From the NCBI RefSeq assembly GCF_049723905.1, contig NZ_JBJKFD010000001.1:1426001-1490000 (forward strand): a DNA stretch of 64,000 nucleotides, read 5' to 3'. Within the stretch, counting starts at the first letter, position 1; every line of letters starts with the position of its first letter. The stretch comes from G963665185 sp049723905. GTDB lineage: Bacteria > Desulfobacterota > Desulfovibrionia > Desulfovibrionales > Desulfovibrionaceae. Positions 25,637-34,587 of the stretch are shown here, in pieces. The notes below the pieces were generated by a model. It saw only the letters and a program-made list of their open reading frames with translations, made no database searches and had not been told where the DNA came from. The position numbers and the translations under genes were made by a program.

Positions 25637-26656
25637 TTATTTGGGCGCGTTATGGAGTATGGAGCCGTTAGCGGAGGCAAGGTCGGGGCATCCGGTAAGA
25701 ACCATTGTCTGCGTGAGCTGTTCAAGAAGAAGATCAAGATAGGCGGTAACACCCTGCTCCAGTCCGCCGACTGCCGCGACGGAAAACGGTCGTCCGATCA
25801 TAACTGCATCCGCACCCAGGGCGAGCATCTTGAGAACGTCGCCGCCTGTACGGATTCCTCCGTCCACAATGACGGGAATTTGGTTTCGCACTGCCTCGGC
25901 AATGCGCGGCAGCACCCGGGCTGTACCGGGCGCGTAATCCAGGACCCGGCCACCGTGGTTGGAAACCACAATGGCAGCAGCCCCCATATCAATAGCCTGG
26001 CGAGCTTCGTCCGGCGTCATGATGCCCTTGAAAATGAAGTCGACCGGGAAATGTTCCATAACGGCTTTCCAGTCTTCTGCCGGACGAGGACCAACGGGGC
26101 GGCCCATCTTTCTCAGGGTGATAAGGCCTGCGGCATCGATGTCAATGCCGACCACCTTGGCTCCCGCGTCCATACACTTTGTCAGCTTTTGATCGAGTTC
26201 CTCGTCTTCCCAGGGCTTGATAAAGGGAATGCCACGACCATTCTGGTTCTTCACGGCCTGCAGGCCGGCCTCGTGGATGAAGTCGGGAACTCCGTCGCCT
26301 GTACAGCCGATCACGCCTCGCGCGGCACAACCGTCGACAATGGCGGAAATATATTCTTCCTCGGTGATCTTGTCGCCCATGTTGAAGCTCACGCCACCAA
26401 TGGGCGCAGCCAATACGGGCAGGGAGAGATCATAGCCCAAAAGTTTGAGGCGAGTGTCGGGCTGCGCCGCGTTGTGCAGCAGCCGCATGTTGAAGGTGAC
26501 CTCGTCCAGAGCCCGAACGTTGTCCTTGAACGTAAAACCGGTACCCAGACCGCCCATGCCCGGAACCTCGCCCACACAGGCGCGTCCGTCACAAATGGGG
26601 CATACCCGGCAAAATCCCTTCATCCGTTCTTTGGCTGTTGCTCTAACCTCTTTCAT
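25637..26656 (-). CDS. FMN-dependent alpha-hydroxy-acid dehydrogenase with N-terminal cysteine cluster (339 aa)
   Basis: A TIM-barrel flavoprotein of the L-lactate dehydrogenase/glycolate oxidase superfamily. FMN and catalytic motifs include VLAAPIGGVSFNMGD, DFIFKGIMTPDEA (lysine), VVSNHGGRVLDYAPG (catalytic histidine and arginine), IVDGGIRTGGDVLKML and DAVMIGRPF. The N-terminus has C16, C19, C22 and C27 (GFCRVCPICDGRACVG), which could bind an iron-sulfur cluster or zinc and is absent from classical LldD. The start at 26656 has GGAG six bases upstream. The gene is separated from the lactate operon by a terminator, so it has its own promoter. Lactate is a natural candidate substrate given the location. 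Confidence 0.88.
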   Translation of the reverse strand: MKEVRATAKERMKGFCRVCPICDGRACVGEVPGMGGLGTGFTFKDNVRALDEVTFNMRLLHNAAQPDTRLKLLGYDLSLPVLAAPIGGVSFNMGDKITEEEYISAIVDGCAARGVIGCTGDGVPDFIHEAGLQAVKNQNGRGIPFIKPWEDEELDQKLTKCMDAGAKVVGIDIDAAGLITLRKMGRPVGPRPAEDWKAVMEHFPVDFIFKGIMTPDEARQAIDMGAAAIVVSNHGGRVLDYAPGTARVLPRIAEAVRNQIPVIVDGGIRTGGDVLKMLALGADAVMIGRPFSVAAVGGLEQGVTAYLDLLLEQLTQTMVLTGCPDLASANGSILHNAPK

Positions 26657-26732
26657 GGCGTTCTCCAGTGGAGTGGTTTCCCTGCAAGGCATTAAACCAA
26701 CTCCATTATGCGTAAAATAGACACTCGTTAGC

Positions 26733-26755
26733 CTGAAAATCAATTATATTTTCAG
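26733..26755. promoter_or_regulatory. Inverted repeat upstream of the FMN dehydrogenase gene
   Basis: CTGAAAAT (26733-26740) and ATTTTCAG (26748-26755) around seven bases, in an AT-rich stretch 77-99 bases before the ATG at 26656. The position between the operon terminator and the gene start suits an operator. There is no independent support. Confidence 0.35.
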
Positions 26756-26790
26756 TTTTGCAAATTCACCTCTACCAATAGGGGCAAATC

Positions 26791-26823
26791 AAAAAAGAGA
26801 GGCGGGCCATGGCTCGCCTCTCT
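26791..26823 (-). terminator. Terminator of the lactate/pyruvate oxidation operon
   Basis: AGAGAGGCGGGCC (26796-26808) and GGCTCGCCTCTCT (26811-26823) form a near-perfect stem. On the minus strand it is followed by six T. It lies 159 bases beyond the lutAB stop at 26982. No gene is apparent in the 160 bases between. Confidence 0.88.
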
Positions 26824-26981
26824 GTAATAGCAATATCCTATACGACAGGCTGCTTAAAAGGAAGCGAAAGCAAAGCGGAAAAAATCAAGGCAGGCGCATA
26901 CATGTACACACATGAACTTGTGTTTTTTCCAGTACGACAAGGCAATCGCTCCATTGTCAGCAGTCCGGGCCTGGTACGGCC

Positions 26982-29132
26982 CTACTTGAGCTGCTCGGCC
27001 AAAGCTTCGGCAATGTGCCGTACTTCGACCTTGCTGCCCCTGTTCACCATGCCGCCACGAATCTGCATGACGCAGCCGGGGCAGTCGGTAACAATCTGCG
27101 AGGCACCGGTTTCCTCGATGTTGTCCAGCTTGTTCTTGAGAATTCCGGCTGAAACCTCGGGGAACTTCACGCTGAAGGAACCACCAAAACCGCAGCAGAC
27201 TTCTTCTTCCTTGCAAGGCTCGTACGACATGCCGCCGTCCTTGATGAGGTCGCGCGGTGCGTCATGCACGTCCATTCCCCGGCACAAGTGGCAGGGAGCG
27301 TGGTACGTGGTCTTGCGTCCGGTTTCGCGATAGTCCGAAGCATCCACCTTGAGCACGTCCTTCATAAACGAGCTGTAGTCGATGACCTTTTCGCTGAAGA
27401 GCTTGGCCTTGACGCGCAGGCCCGGCTTGTCGCCCAGCAACTTTTCGTAGCTGTGCTTGAGCTGGGAAGCACAGGAGGCGCACAGGGTGACGATGTAGTC
27501 CACCTTGTTCAGGTCAAAGGCCTCCACGTTCTGGCGGGCGACATCCTCGGCGGATTTCTTTTCGCCCATCATCTGCAGGGGCAGACCGCAGCAGGACTGC
27601 TTTTGGGGGAAGTCCACGGCCACGCCCTTTCCTTCGAAGGTCTTGAGACCGGCCACAAGCTGCTCGGGATAGAGAAAATCCTGAGCGCAACCGGCAAAAA
27701 GACCGATACGCAGAGTGGGATTGTCCACCTTGGGGGCAACCTCCGGCCACATGTCGCGGAAGGCCTTGTCGGCCACGGCGGGAAGTGCGCGGAAGGATTG
27801 GTCCTTGGCAAACATCATGGGCAGATGGCGCAGGTACGGGGTTCCCCTGCTAAAGGGCTTCTGCGCGAAACGTCCGGCCTTGAGCAGCGAATGGAAAAAG
27901 CTGCGGTTGCGCATCACATAGCCCAGAAGCGAGTTCTGGACTCCATGTCCTTCCTCGTCCTGGATGCGCGCGTAGATTTCCTTGATGAGGCGCGGCAGGT
28001 CGATGCCTGCGGCGCAGATATTTTTGCAGGCCTGGCAGTTGATGCAGTTCTGTACCAGGTTCTTGGCCTTGTCCGACCCGTGGAAGAAATAGGTCAGGAT
28101 AAGTCCGATGGCCCCGATGTAGATGTGCCCCATCTTGTGCCCGCCAACCATGCGGTAGACAGGACAAACATTGGCGCACGCACCGCAGCGCACACACCGC
28201 AGGACCTGGGAAAAGAGAGGATCGGCCGCCATTTTGCGCCGTCCGTTATCCAAAAAGACGACATGCATTTCCTTTTTGCCGTCCGCCGCAGCCAGACACT
28301 CGTTGGCACCGGTAATCCAGGTGACATACGATGTAAGCGCCTGCCCCGTGGCGTTGCGCGGCAGAACCCGCAACACCTTGAGCGCGTCGTTCAGGGTGGG
28401 GGACAGCTTGTCCAGTCCAGCCAGGGCGACGTGCACCCGGGGAAGGGTCGTGACAAGCCGGGCATTGCCCTCGTTCGTGACAATGCCCAGCGTGCCCGAC
28501 TCTGCGATGGCGAAGTTGACACCGGAGATGCCCATGTCCGCCTCAATGTATTTTTGCCGCAGTTCACGGCGGGCCACTTTGACCAGTTTCTGGATGTCGT
28601 TGCTTTGTTGCTTCTTGGTGACATCCGTAAACAGATCGGCCACCTGGTCTCGGGACAGATGGATGGCGGGCATGACCATGTGGGTCGGCCCCTCATGCCG
28701 CATCTGAATAATCCACTCGCCCAGGTCTGTCTCCGTGACCTCGAGGCCCAGATCTTCCAAATGATGGTTGAGCAGGGTTTCCTCGGCGGTCATGGATTTC
28801 GATTTGACTATTTTGCGGCATCCCGCTTTTTGCGCGATGTCGCCGATAATGCGGTTCGCCTCGTCCGCGTCGGCGGCCAAGTGGACCGTGACGCCGGCGG
28901 CTTCGGCATGGCGCTTGAATTCCTGGAACAATTCGTCCAGGTGCGTCAGAGCCGCATTTTTGGAGTCCACAACAGCGTCAACCACTTCCTTTATGTCCAA
29001 CCCGGTAAACGCGTTGGCCCGTCCCACGGGATACGCCGTGGCAAACTTATCCATGGCATTGCGCAGGAATTCGTTTTCCAGGGCATCGTGCAGTTCGCCG
29101 CGGTATTCCTTAAGGTTCTTCGCATCTTGCAT
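26982..29132 (-). CDS. LutA/LutB-type fused iron-sulfur L-lactate dehydrogenase subunit (716 aa)
   Basis: Combines LutB (LUD domain, about 60-290, plus two [4Fe-4S] motifs CVRCGACANVCP near 316 and CINCQACKNIC near 366) with LutA (two CCG domains, e.g. GLFAGCAQD, KQSCCGLPLQMMG, ETGRKTTYHAPCHLCRGMD, CCGFGGSFSVKFPE). In Bacillus LutA and LutB are separate proteins. Together with the LutC-like protein encoded one base upstream it oxidises L-lactate to pyruvate; I know the D. vulgaris equivalents as DVU3033 and DVU3032. It is the last gene of the operon. The iron-sulfur content implies electron transfer to a membrane acceptor. Confidence 0.92.
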   Translation of the reverse strand: MQDAKNLKEYRGELHDALENEFLRNAMDKFATAYPVGRANAFTGLDIKEVVDAVVDSKNAALTHLDELFQEFKRHAEAAGVTVHLAADADEANRIIGDIAQKAGCRKIVKSKSMTAEETLLNHHLEDLGLEVTETDLGEWIIQMRHEGPTHMVMPAIHLSRDQVADLFTDVTKKQQSNDIQKLVKVARRELRQKYIEADMGISGVNFAIAESGTLGIVTNEGNARLVTTLPRVHVALAGLDKLSPTLNDALKVLRVLPRNATGQALTSYVTWITGANECLAAADGKKEMHVVFLDNGRRKMAADPLFSQVLRCVRCGACANVCPVYRMVGGHKMGHIYIGAIGLILTYFFHGSDKAKNLVQNCINCQACKNICAAGIDLPRLIKEIYARIQDEEGHGVQNSLLGYVMRNRSFFHSLLKAGRFAQKPFSRGTPYLRHLPMMFAKDQSFRALPAVADKAFRDMWPEVAPKVDNPTLRIGLFAGCAQDFLYPEQLVAGLKTFEGKGVAVDFPQKQSCCGLPLQMMGEKKSAEDVARQNVEAFDLNKVDYIVTLCASCASQLKHSYEKLLGDKPGLRVKAKLFSEKVIDYSSFMKDVLKVDASDYRETGRKTTYHAPCHLCRGMDVHDAPRDLIKDGGMSYEPCKEEEVCCGFGGSFSVKFPEVSAGILKNKLDNIEETGASQIVTDCPGCVMQIRGGMVNRGSKVEVRHIAEALAEQLK

Positions 29133-29133
29133 A

Positions 29134-29763
29134 TCAGTCGTCCTCCAGAATCAGTATGTGCAGTTCCAAAGGACCGTGCACGCCCAGTGCAAGCACACGC
29201 TCGATATCGGCAGTACGGCTGGGGCCAGTAATAAACGCCAGATAGTTGGGAGCGTCCGCAAACCATTCCTTCATGGCCGTTTCCACAGCAAAGCTGTCGG
29301 CCAGAATTTTGGAAGCCGGCAACAGAGCAACATGTATCTCGCTGACCATGGTGGCCAGACGAAGATCTTCGCTGCGCGAATCCACAACCAGACTACCGGT
29401 CTCCGCGATGCCCCATTGTGCACGGGTAAAACCGATATCCAGCCCGCCCAGGTGGGAGCGCATATCGCTCTCCACAAAGGCGAATCCGTTGTCCTTGCAC
29501 AACCCGGCCAGTTTTTCGGACAATTCCTTGTCCAGGCGAGGCGCTGCAATGGTCTTCTGCTGCTTGGCGGCACAGAGGTCTTCGGCTTTTTCCGAAAGCC
29601 CCTCTCCACAACCCGACGCCAATATCTGGCAAGCCTCTTTGGAGGAGCACAGATCGACGACGTATGCCAGTGCCTCGTCTTCCGAGGCGACACGGGCAAC
29701 GGTAGCGGAAACGGCCTTGGCCTTTTCCTCAAACCGTTCCAGATACGAAGTGGTCACGTTCAT
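29134..29763 (-). CDS. lutC: LutC-like LUD-domain lactate utilisation protein (209 aa)
   Basis: A LUD-domain protein that partners the LutAB fusion encoded immediately downstream (one base gap). Visible family features are the C-terminal half with GFTRAQWGIAETGSLVVDSR (about 108-127), RLATMVSEIHVALLPASKI and FITGPSRTADIERVLALGVH, followed by the closing LELHILILEDD. It has no iron-sulfur motifs. In the LutABC/LldEFG system the exact contribution of this subunit is not settled. It lies 20 bases after ackA. Confidence 0.9.
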   Translation of the reverse strand: MNVTTSYLERFEEKAKAVSATVARVASEDEALAYVVDLCSSKEACQILASGCGEGLSEKAEDLCAAKQQKTIAAPRLDKELSEKLAGLCKDNGFAFVESDMRSHLGGLDIGFTRAQWGIAETGSLVVDSRSEDLRLATMVSEIHVALLPASKILADSFAVETAMKEWFADAPNYLAFITGPSRTADIERVLALGVHGPLELHILILEDD

Positions 29764-29783
29764 TGGGTTCTCCGGCGGAACGC

Positions 29784-30992
29784 CTAGGAGGCCTTGATAA
29801 CCTCCATGGTCTGTTCCGCGATTTCCAGTTCCTCGTTGGTCGGAATGACCCAGACCTGGATAGCACTCTCGGGAGCGCTGATGAGTCCCGCTTCGCTGAA
29901 GCGCTTGCCGTTGGCTTCAAGATCGAGAACAATCCCCAGGCCCTCAAGGCCCTCCAAGGACATGGCGCGGGCTACATCATCGTTCTCGCCGATTCCGGCG
30001 GTAAAGATGATGGCGTCCACCTTGCCCAAAGCGGCCAGATAGGAACCGATATATTTCTTGTTTCTGTAAGCAAACATTTCCAGGGCCAGTTTGCAGCGCT
30101 CGTCGCCCTTTTCAATGGCGGCGTGGATGTCGCGCATGTCGCTCATGCCGCAAACGCCGAGGAAACCGCTTTTCTTGTTCAGCAGCGTGTCGATCTCGTC
30201 AAAGGACATGCCCTTCTGCTGGTGCAGAAAGTAGATGACGGCGGGATCGATATCGCCACTGCGGGTACCCATGAGCAGGCCTTCCAGAGGCGTCAGGCCC
30301 ATGGTGGTGTCTACGCACTTTCCGTTGCGAACGGCGGCCATGGAGCTGCCGTTGCCCAAGTGCACGGTGATGAGGTTGACGTCTTCGGGGTTCTTGCCAA
30401 GCTGCTTGGCGCCTTCACGAACAATGTACTTGTGCGAGGTGCCGTGGAAGCCGTAGCGGCGGATGCGCAGTTCTTCGTACAGCTCGTAGGGAAGCGCGTA
30501 CATGTAGGCTTCGGCAGGCATGGTCTGATGGAAGGCGGTGTCGAAGATGGCGACGTGCGGAACGGCGAACATCTTCATGGCAACGCGGATGCCCATCAGG
30601 TTGGCGGGGTTGTGCAGCGGTCCCAGAGGGATGAATTTTTCAATGGTGGCGATGACTTTGTCGTCGATCAGGCTGGGAGCGATGAACTCGTCGCCGCCGT
30701 GCAGGACGCGGTGGCCCACGGCGTTGATTTCTTCAGCACTTGCGATGACGCCCTTGTCGGGATCGACGATCAGTTCAACGACCCGTTCCAGGGCCGCTTT
30801 ATGGTCAGGCATGCCCTTTTCTTCAACAAACACCTGCTCGGTGTCGGTATCGGGATGCTTTTTGTGCTTCAGGCCGCTCACGTCAGCGCCGATGCGCTCC
30901 ACGAGGCCGGAAACCAGGACCGATTTGTCGGTCATGTCAAAAAGCTGATATTTCAGAGACGAACTGCCGGAGTTGATAACCAGAATCTTCAT
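29784..30992 (-). CDS. ackA: Acetate kinase (402 aa)
   Basis: Converts acetyl phosphate and ADP to acetate and ATP, the substrate-level phosphorylation step of lactate oxidation. It has both family signatures: VINSGSSSLKYQLF at the N-terminus and RYGFHGTSHKYIV (about 175-187). Nucleotide-site regions include HLGNGSSMAAV and IFTAGIGENDDVAR. The length is normal. It starts one base after the pta stop, so the two are translated together; acetyl phosphate made by Pta is used directly. Confidence 0.97.
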   Translation of the reverse strand: MKILVINSGSSSLKYQLFDMTDKSVLVSGLVERIGADVSGLKHKKHPDTDTEQVFVEEKGMPDHKAALERVVELIVDPDKGVIASAEEINAVGHRVLHGGDEFIAPSLIDDKVIATIEKFIPLGPLHNPANLMGIRVAMKMFAVPHVAIFDTAFHQTMPAEAYMYALPYELYEELRIRRYGFHGTSHKYIVREGAKQLGKNPEDVNLITVHLGNGSSMAAVRNGKCVDTTMGLTPLEGLLMGTRSGDIDPAVIYFLHQQKGMSFDEIDTLLNKKSGFLGVCGMSDMRDIHAAIEKGDERCKLALEMFAYRNKKYIGSYLAALGKVDAIIFTAGIGENDDVARAMSLEGLEGLGIVLDLEANGKRFSEAGLISAPESAIQVWVIPTNEELEIAEQTMEVIKAS

Positions 30993-30993
30993 A

Positions 30994-33102
30994 TTAGATA
31001 AGCCCCTTTTCGGCCTGTGCCTGAATGGCGGTGATGGCCACAGTGTTTACAATATCGGGTACAGTGCAACCTCTGCTCAAATCGTTGACCGGCTTGTTCA
31101 AGCCCTGCAGAACCGGGCCTACGGCCACGGCACCGGCAGCCCTCTGGACCGCCTTGTAGGTGTTGTTGCCGGTGTTCAGATCCGGGAAGATAAACACTGT
31201 AGCGCGTCCGGCAACCTGGCTGTCGGGCATCTTGATGGATGCGACGCTCGGGTCGATGGCCGCGTCGTACTGCAGCGGGCCTTCCAGCAACAGATCGGGA
31301 GCCTTTTCCTTGGCCAGGCGAGTTGCCTCGACCACGCGTTCCACGTCCTCGCCCTTGCCGGACTTGCCGGTGGAGTAGGACAGCATGGCCACGCGGGGCT
31401 CGATGCCGAAGATCTTGGCGGTATGAGCAGAAGAAATAGCGATTTCCGCAAGCTGCTCGGCAGTGGGATTGGGGTTGACGGCGCAGTCGCCAAAGGCCAG
31501 CACGCGATCGCTCAGGCACATCAGGAACACGCTGGACACGATGGACGTGCCGGGCTTGGTCTTGATGAACTCGAAGGAAGGACGAATGGTGTGGGCTGTG
31601 GTGTTCACAGAACCGGAAACCATGCCGTCGGCCAGCCCTTTGTGCACCATCATGGTGGCGTAGTAGGTCGGGTCCATCATGCGGTCGCGGGCGTCTTCCA
31701 GCAGAATGCCCTTGTGCTTGCGCAGTTCGAAGTAGGTCTGAGCGAAATCGTCCAGATCCTTGGACTTGGCAGGGTCAATGAAGTTGACCTTGTCCAGGGT
31801 CAGTCCCAGCTGATTGAGCTTGGGCTGAATCTGGTCTTCGCGACCAAGCAGAGTAAGCTCGGCAACACCGCGGCGGGACAGGATGTCGGCCGCGCGCAGG
31901 ATGCGTTCGCCAGCGCCTTCGGGCAGAACGATGTGCTGCAGGTTGGCCTTGGCCTTTTCCACCAGCCCGTACTCGAACATCTTGGGAGTGACCTTGCTGG
32001 AACGGGTGGCGTTCAGCTTGTGGCTCAGGCTCTGTGTATCCACATAGTCTTCGAACACGCCCAGAGCGGTGTGGATCTTGCGCTGATCGTCAGGATCGAT
32101 GCGACCGTACAGATTGCTGATGACCTGGGCGGTCTTGTAGGTGTGGTCCTTTACGGAAAGGATAGGCAGGGGCACGCCCGTCCACCCTTCGATAAGACGA
32201 TGCACATTGGCAGGCGGAGTCAGTCCGCCGGTAAGCAGAATACCGGAAATGTCGGGGTAGGAAGAGGAAAGCCGGGAAGCCAGGCTGGACAGAATAATGT
32301 CCGAACGGTCTCCGGGGGTGATGATAAGGCTGCCCTTTTCCACATAGTCAAGAAAATTGCCGATCTGCATGGCGGCCACCAGGTAGTTTTCCACCTGGGT
32401 TTCCAGCTGACCGTGCCCGTACAGCACCGAAGCGTCGAGCCATTTGACGACATCCTTGATGCTGGGATTGCCGAGAGCTTCCTGCTCGGGAATCAGATAC
32501 ACCGACAGCGGCTCGGTGCATTCGCCCTTGCATTTGATCTCGGAGGTAACGCCTTCCGCGTTCTGTACCGAGGCCCGGTTCACGATGGCGGCGACAATGT
32601 CCACGCCTTCGCCTTCCAGGTTGTCGATTGTCAGCTGGGAAGAAGCGACGATTTCTTCGGTGCTCTTGTCCTTGCCGTTGGCAACGAACAGCACGGGAGC
32701 GCCGAGGTTGGCTGCGATTTTGGCGTTGAGCTCGAATTCGAACGCAGCGTCTTTACCCAAAAAGTCGGTGCCCTCGCACAGCACGAAATCGTACTCCTGC
32801 TCCAGGGCTTTGTACTTGTTGAGTATATTTTCAAGAAGGGTGGAAAACTGCCCTTCGTTCATCAGCTCCCTGGCTTCATTCAACGTATGAGCGTATGTGG
32901 TATCATAGCTCTGATCCAGCTTGAACACGGAGAGCATGAGATCAATATCATGATCGCGCTGTCCGTCTTCAGGCGCGTTGATGATGGGCCTGAAAAAGGC
33001 GACTTTGCGAATATCCTTTAACAGGAGCTGCATGACTCCTAGCACGATAGCGGATTTACCACTTCGGGCTTCGGTAGCCGTGACGTAGAGATTTTTGGAC
33101 AT
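30994..33102 (-). CDS. pta: Phosphate acetyltransferase, long form (702 aa)
   Basis: Makes acetyl phosphate from the acetyl-CoA produced by PFOR. It is the long, E. coli-like form. The N-terminal P-loop/BioD-like domain (VTATEARSGKSAIVLG) is followed by a DRTGG domain (about 215-330) and a C-terminal catalytic domain (about 375-700) with LPEGAGERILRAADIL, GMVSGSVNTTAHTIRP and FPDLNTGNNTYKAVQ. The start at 33102 has GAGGA six bases upstream; an open frame continuing to 33354 has no ribosome site and overlaps hairpins. The 196-base gap to the preceding gene suggests RNA processing or an internal promoter. Confidence 0.95.
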   Translation of the reverse strand: MSKNLYVTATEARSGKSAIVLGVMQLLLKDIRKVAFFRPIINAPEDGQRDHDIDLMLSVFKLDQSYDTTYAHTLNEARELMNEGQFSTLLENILNKYKALEQEYDFVLCEGTDFLGKDAAFEFELNAKIAANLGAPVLFVANGKDKSTEEIVASSQLTIDNLEGEGVDIVAAIVNRASVQNAEGVTSEIKCKGECTEPLSVYLIPEQEALGNPSIKDVVKWLDASVLYGHGQLETQVENYLVAAMQIGNFLDYVEKGSLIITPGDRSDIILSSLASRLSSSYPDISGILLTGGLTPPANVHRLIEGWTGVPLPILSVKDHTYKTAQVISNLYGRIDPDDQRKIHTALGVFEDYVDTQSLSHKLNATRSSKVTPKMFEYGLVEKAKANLQHIVLPEGAGERILRAADILSRRGVAELTLLGREDQIQPKLNQLGLTLDKVNFIDPAKSKDLDDFAQTYFELRKHKGILLEDARDRMMDPTYYATMMVHKGLADGMVSGSVNTTAHTIRPSFEFIKTKPGTSIVSSVFLMCLSDRVLAFGDCAVNPNPTAEQLAEIAISSAHTAKIFGIEPRVAMLSYSTGKSGKGEDVERVVEATRLAKEKAPDLLLEGPLQYDAAIDPSVASIKMPDSQVAGRATVFIFPDLNTGNNTYKAVQRAAGAVAVGPVLQGLNKPVNDLSRGCTVPDIVNTVAITAIQAQAEKGLI

Positions 33103-33264
33103 GACAATTCCTCGCGTTTCCCATGGAGGGAGTTTTGTAATCAGATTGTCCCGTCCGAAGGCAGGCTTGAGACCTGCCCCCGGCGAACAATCGCTTGCCG
33201 AACCAACATCCGGCCAACTTAGTGCCGCGACAATACGGTGACCCGTCAAAAAAACGGGGCTGAA

Positions 33265-33297
33265 GTCGCGTTCCTCCATGTGGACGAGAAACGCGAC
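33265..33297 (-). terminator. Hairpin in the glcF-pta gap, probable attenuator or processing site
   Basis: GTCGCGTT and AACGCGAC pair as eight perfect bases with a weak TCCA/TGGA inner pairing, directly after the stop of the Fe-S subunit gene at 33299. On the minus strand a T-run (eight T) follows some 15 bases on, itself inside a second small stem (CCCGT/ACGGG). A third stem, GGCAGG/CCTGCC, lies near 33160-33180. Stacked stems here suggest partial termination or cleavage that gives pta-ackA a different mRNA level. Confidence 0.5.
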
Positions 33298-33298
33298 G

Positions 33299-34576
33299 TC
33301 AAATGGAATCGGCGTACAGCTGGATAGCGTGACGCACTTTGATCCTGGCCCCATCCCGAGAGAGCATGTCTGTGATTTGCATCATGCAGGCAGGACAGCT
33401 TGTGGCAACTACCTGGGCGCCGCTGGCCTCGATATTCTCGGCCTTGCGCTTTCCGATGCTCTTCGACAGATCATAATGATAAAGGTTGAAACTACCACCG
33501 GAACCACAGCAGGTCCCGGCCTCGGCCATTTCCACAAAATCACAGCCCTTGGAGGCTGCGAGGAGTGCTCTTGGTTGTGCTGTCACTCCCAGGGAGTTCT
33601 TCAGGTGGCAGGGGTCGTGATAGGTGACCTTTGCACCACCCGTGCTCTCCTTGGGTTGCACACCGAGTACGTCTACTAGAAATTGACTAATGTCCATGGT
33701 CTTGTCGGACAAAGTTTTCGCTTTGATGCTGTCCGAAGAATCACACATGGACGGCCACAATTTCTTGATGGTCGACGTGCAGGTTGCACAGGGAGTGATG
33801 ATGTAATCGAATTGCTGCCCTTCGAACCGTTCCAGGTTTTTCTTCACCATAACGGCAAAGCTTTCCCGGTCGCCGCTGGCCAGAGCGGGGATGCCGCAGC
33901 AGGCCTGTCCATTGGGCATGAAGACGCCGACGCCATGGTGCTTGAACACCTTGAACGCGGCTTCGGCCACTTCGGGGTAGATCTTGTCCACCACGCAGCC
34001 GGGGTAAAAGGCGATGCGCTTGCCGGATACGCCCACCGGAGTATCCAGGAACGGCACGCTTTTGTGCAGGGGCGTGGATGCCAGCTTGCGGAAGTGGCGG
34101 TCGGCAATCACAGGGGCATTGAACCGGGCGCAGGACGATCCGATGATCTCGTTTTCGTCCTTGGTGAACAGCCCCTGGAACTTGGACCCCATATCCAGCA
34201 GAGAGTTGAACAGTTTGGGGTGCGTCAGCAGGTTGCGGAAAATCACCTTCTTGGCAGGAGACAGACCGAAGTATCCGGTCATTATGGCCCTGGCCTTCAG
34301 GAAGATATCCGTCACCTTGACGCCGCTGGGGCAGTTGGCTTCGCAAGTGCCACACAGCAGGCAGCGGTTCAGCCGGTCGTTGACCCCGTCGGGGTCATGC
34401 AAAATCTGGTTGGAGAGTCCTTCCAGCAGAGCGATCTTGCCGCGGGCCACGTCCCCTTCCTTGCCCGTTTGGGCAAACAGGGGGCAGACCGCCTGGCACA
34501 TGCCGCACTTCATGCAGCCCACCAGCTGATCGTCCAAAGCCTGGAGAAGACTTACCAGTTCATTGATGTCAGCCAT
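33299..34576 (-). CDS. glcF: Lactate/glycolate oxidase iron-sulfur subunit, GlcF-like (425 aa)
   Basis: Electron-transfer partner of the FAD subunit encoded upstream. Two [4Fe-4S] motifs are near the N-terminus: CMKCGMCQAVCP (C21-C31) and CLLCGTCEANCP (C72-C82). Two CCG domains follow: AFYPGCVVDKIYPE with ACCGIPALASGD, and VTYHDPCHLKNSLG with CCGSGGSFNLYHYD. It has no membrane helix. It lies 11 bases after the FAD subunit gene. In D. vulgaris the same place in the operon is DVU3028. It most likely forms the D-lactate-oxidising complex with the FAD subunit; glycolate remains possible. Confidence 0.92.
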   Translation of the reverse strand: MADINELVSLLQALDDQLVGCMKCGMCQAVCPLFAQTGKEGDVARGKIALLEGLSNQILHDPDGVNDRLNRCLLCGTCEANCPSGVKVTDIFLKARAIMTGYFGLSPAKKVIFRNLLTHPKLFNSLLDMGSKFQGLFTKDENEIIGSSCARFNAPVIADRHFRKLASTPLHKSVPFLDTPVGVSGKRIAFYPGCVVDKIYPEVAEAAFKVFKHHGVGVFMPNGQACCGIPALASGDRESFAVMVKKNLERFEGQQFDYIITPCATCTSTIKKLWPSMCDSSDSIKAKTLSDKTMDISQFLVDVLGVQPKESTGGAKVTYHDPCHLKNSLGVTAQPRALLAASKGCDFVEMAEAGTCCGSGGSFNLYHYDLSKSIGKRKAENIEASGAQVVATSCPACMMQITDMLSRDGARIKVRHAIQLYADSI

Positions 34577-34587
34577 GATTTCCCCCC

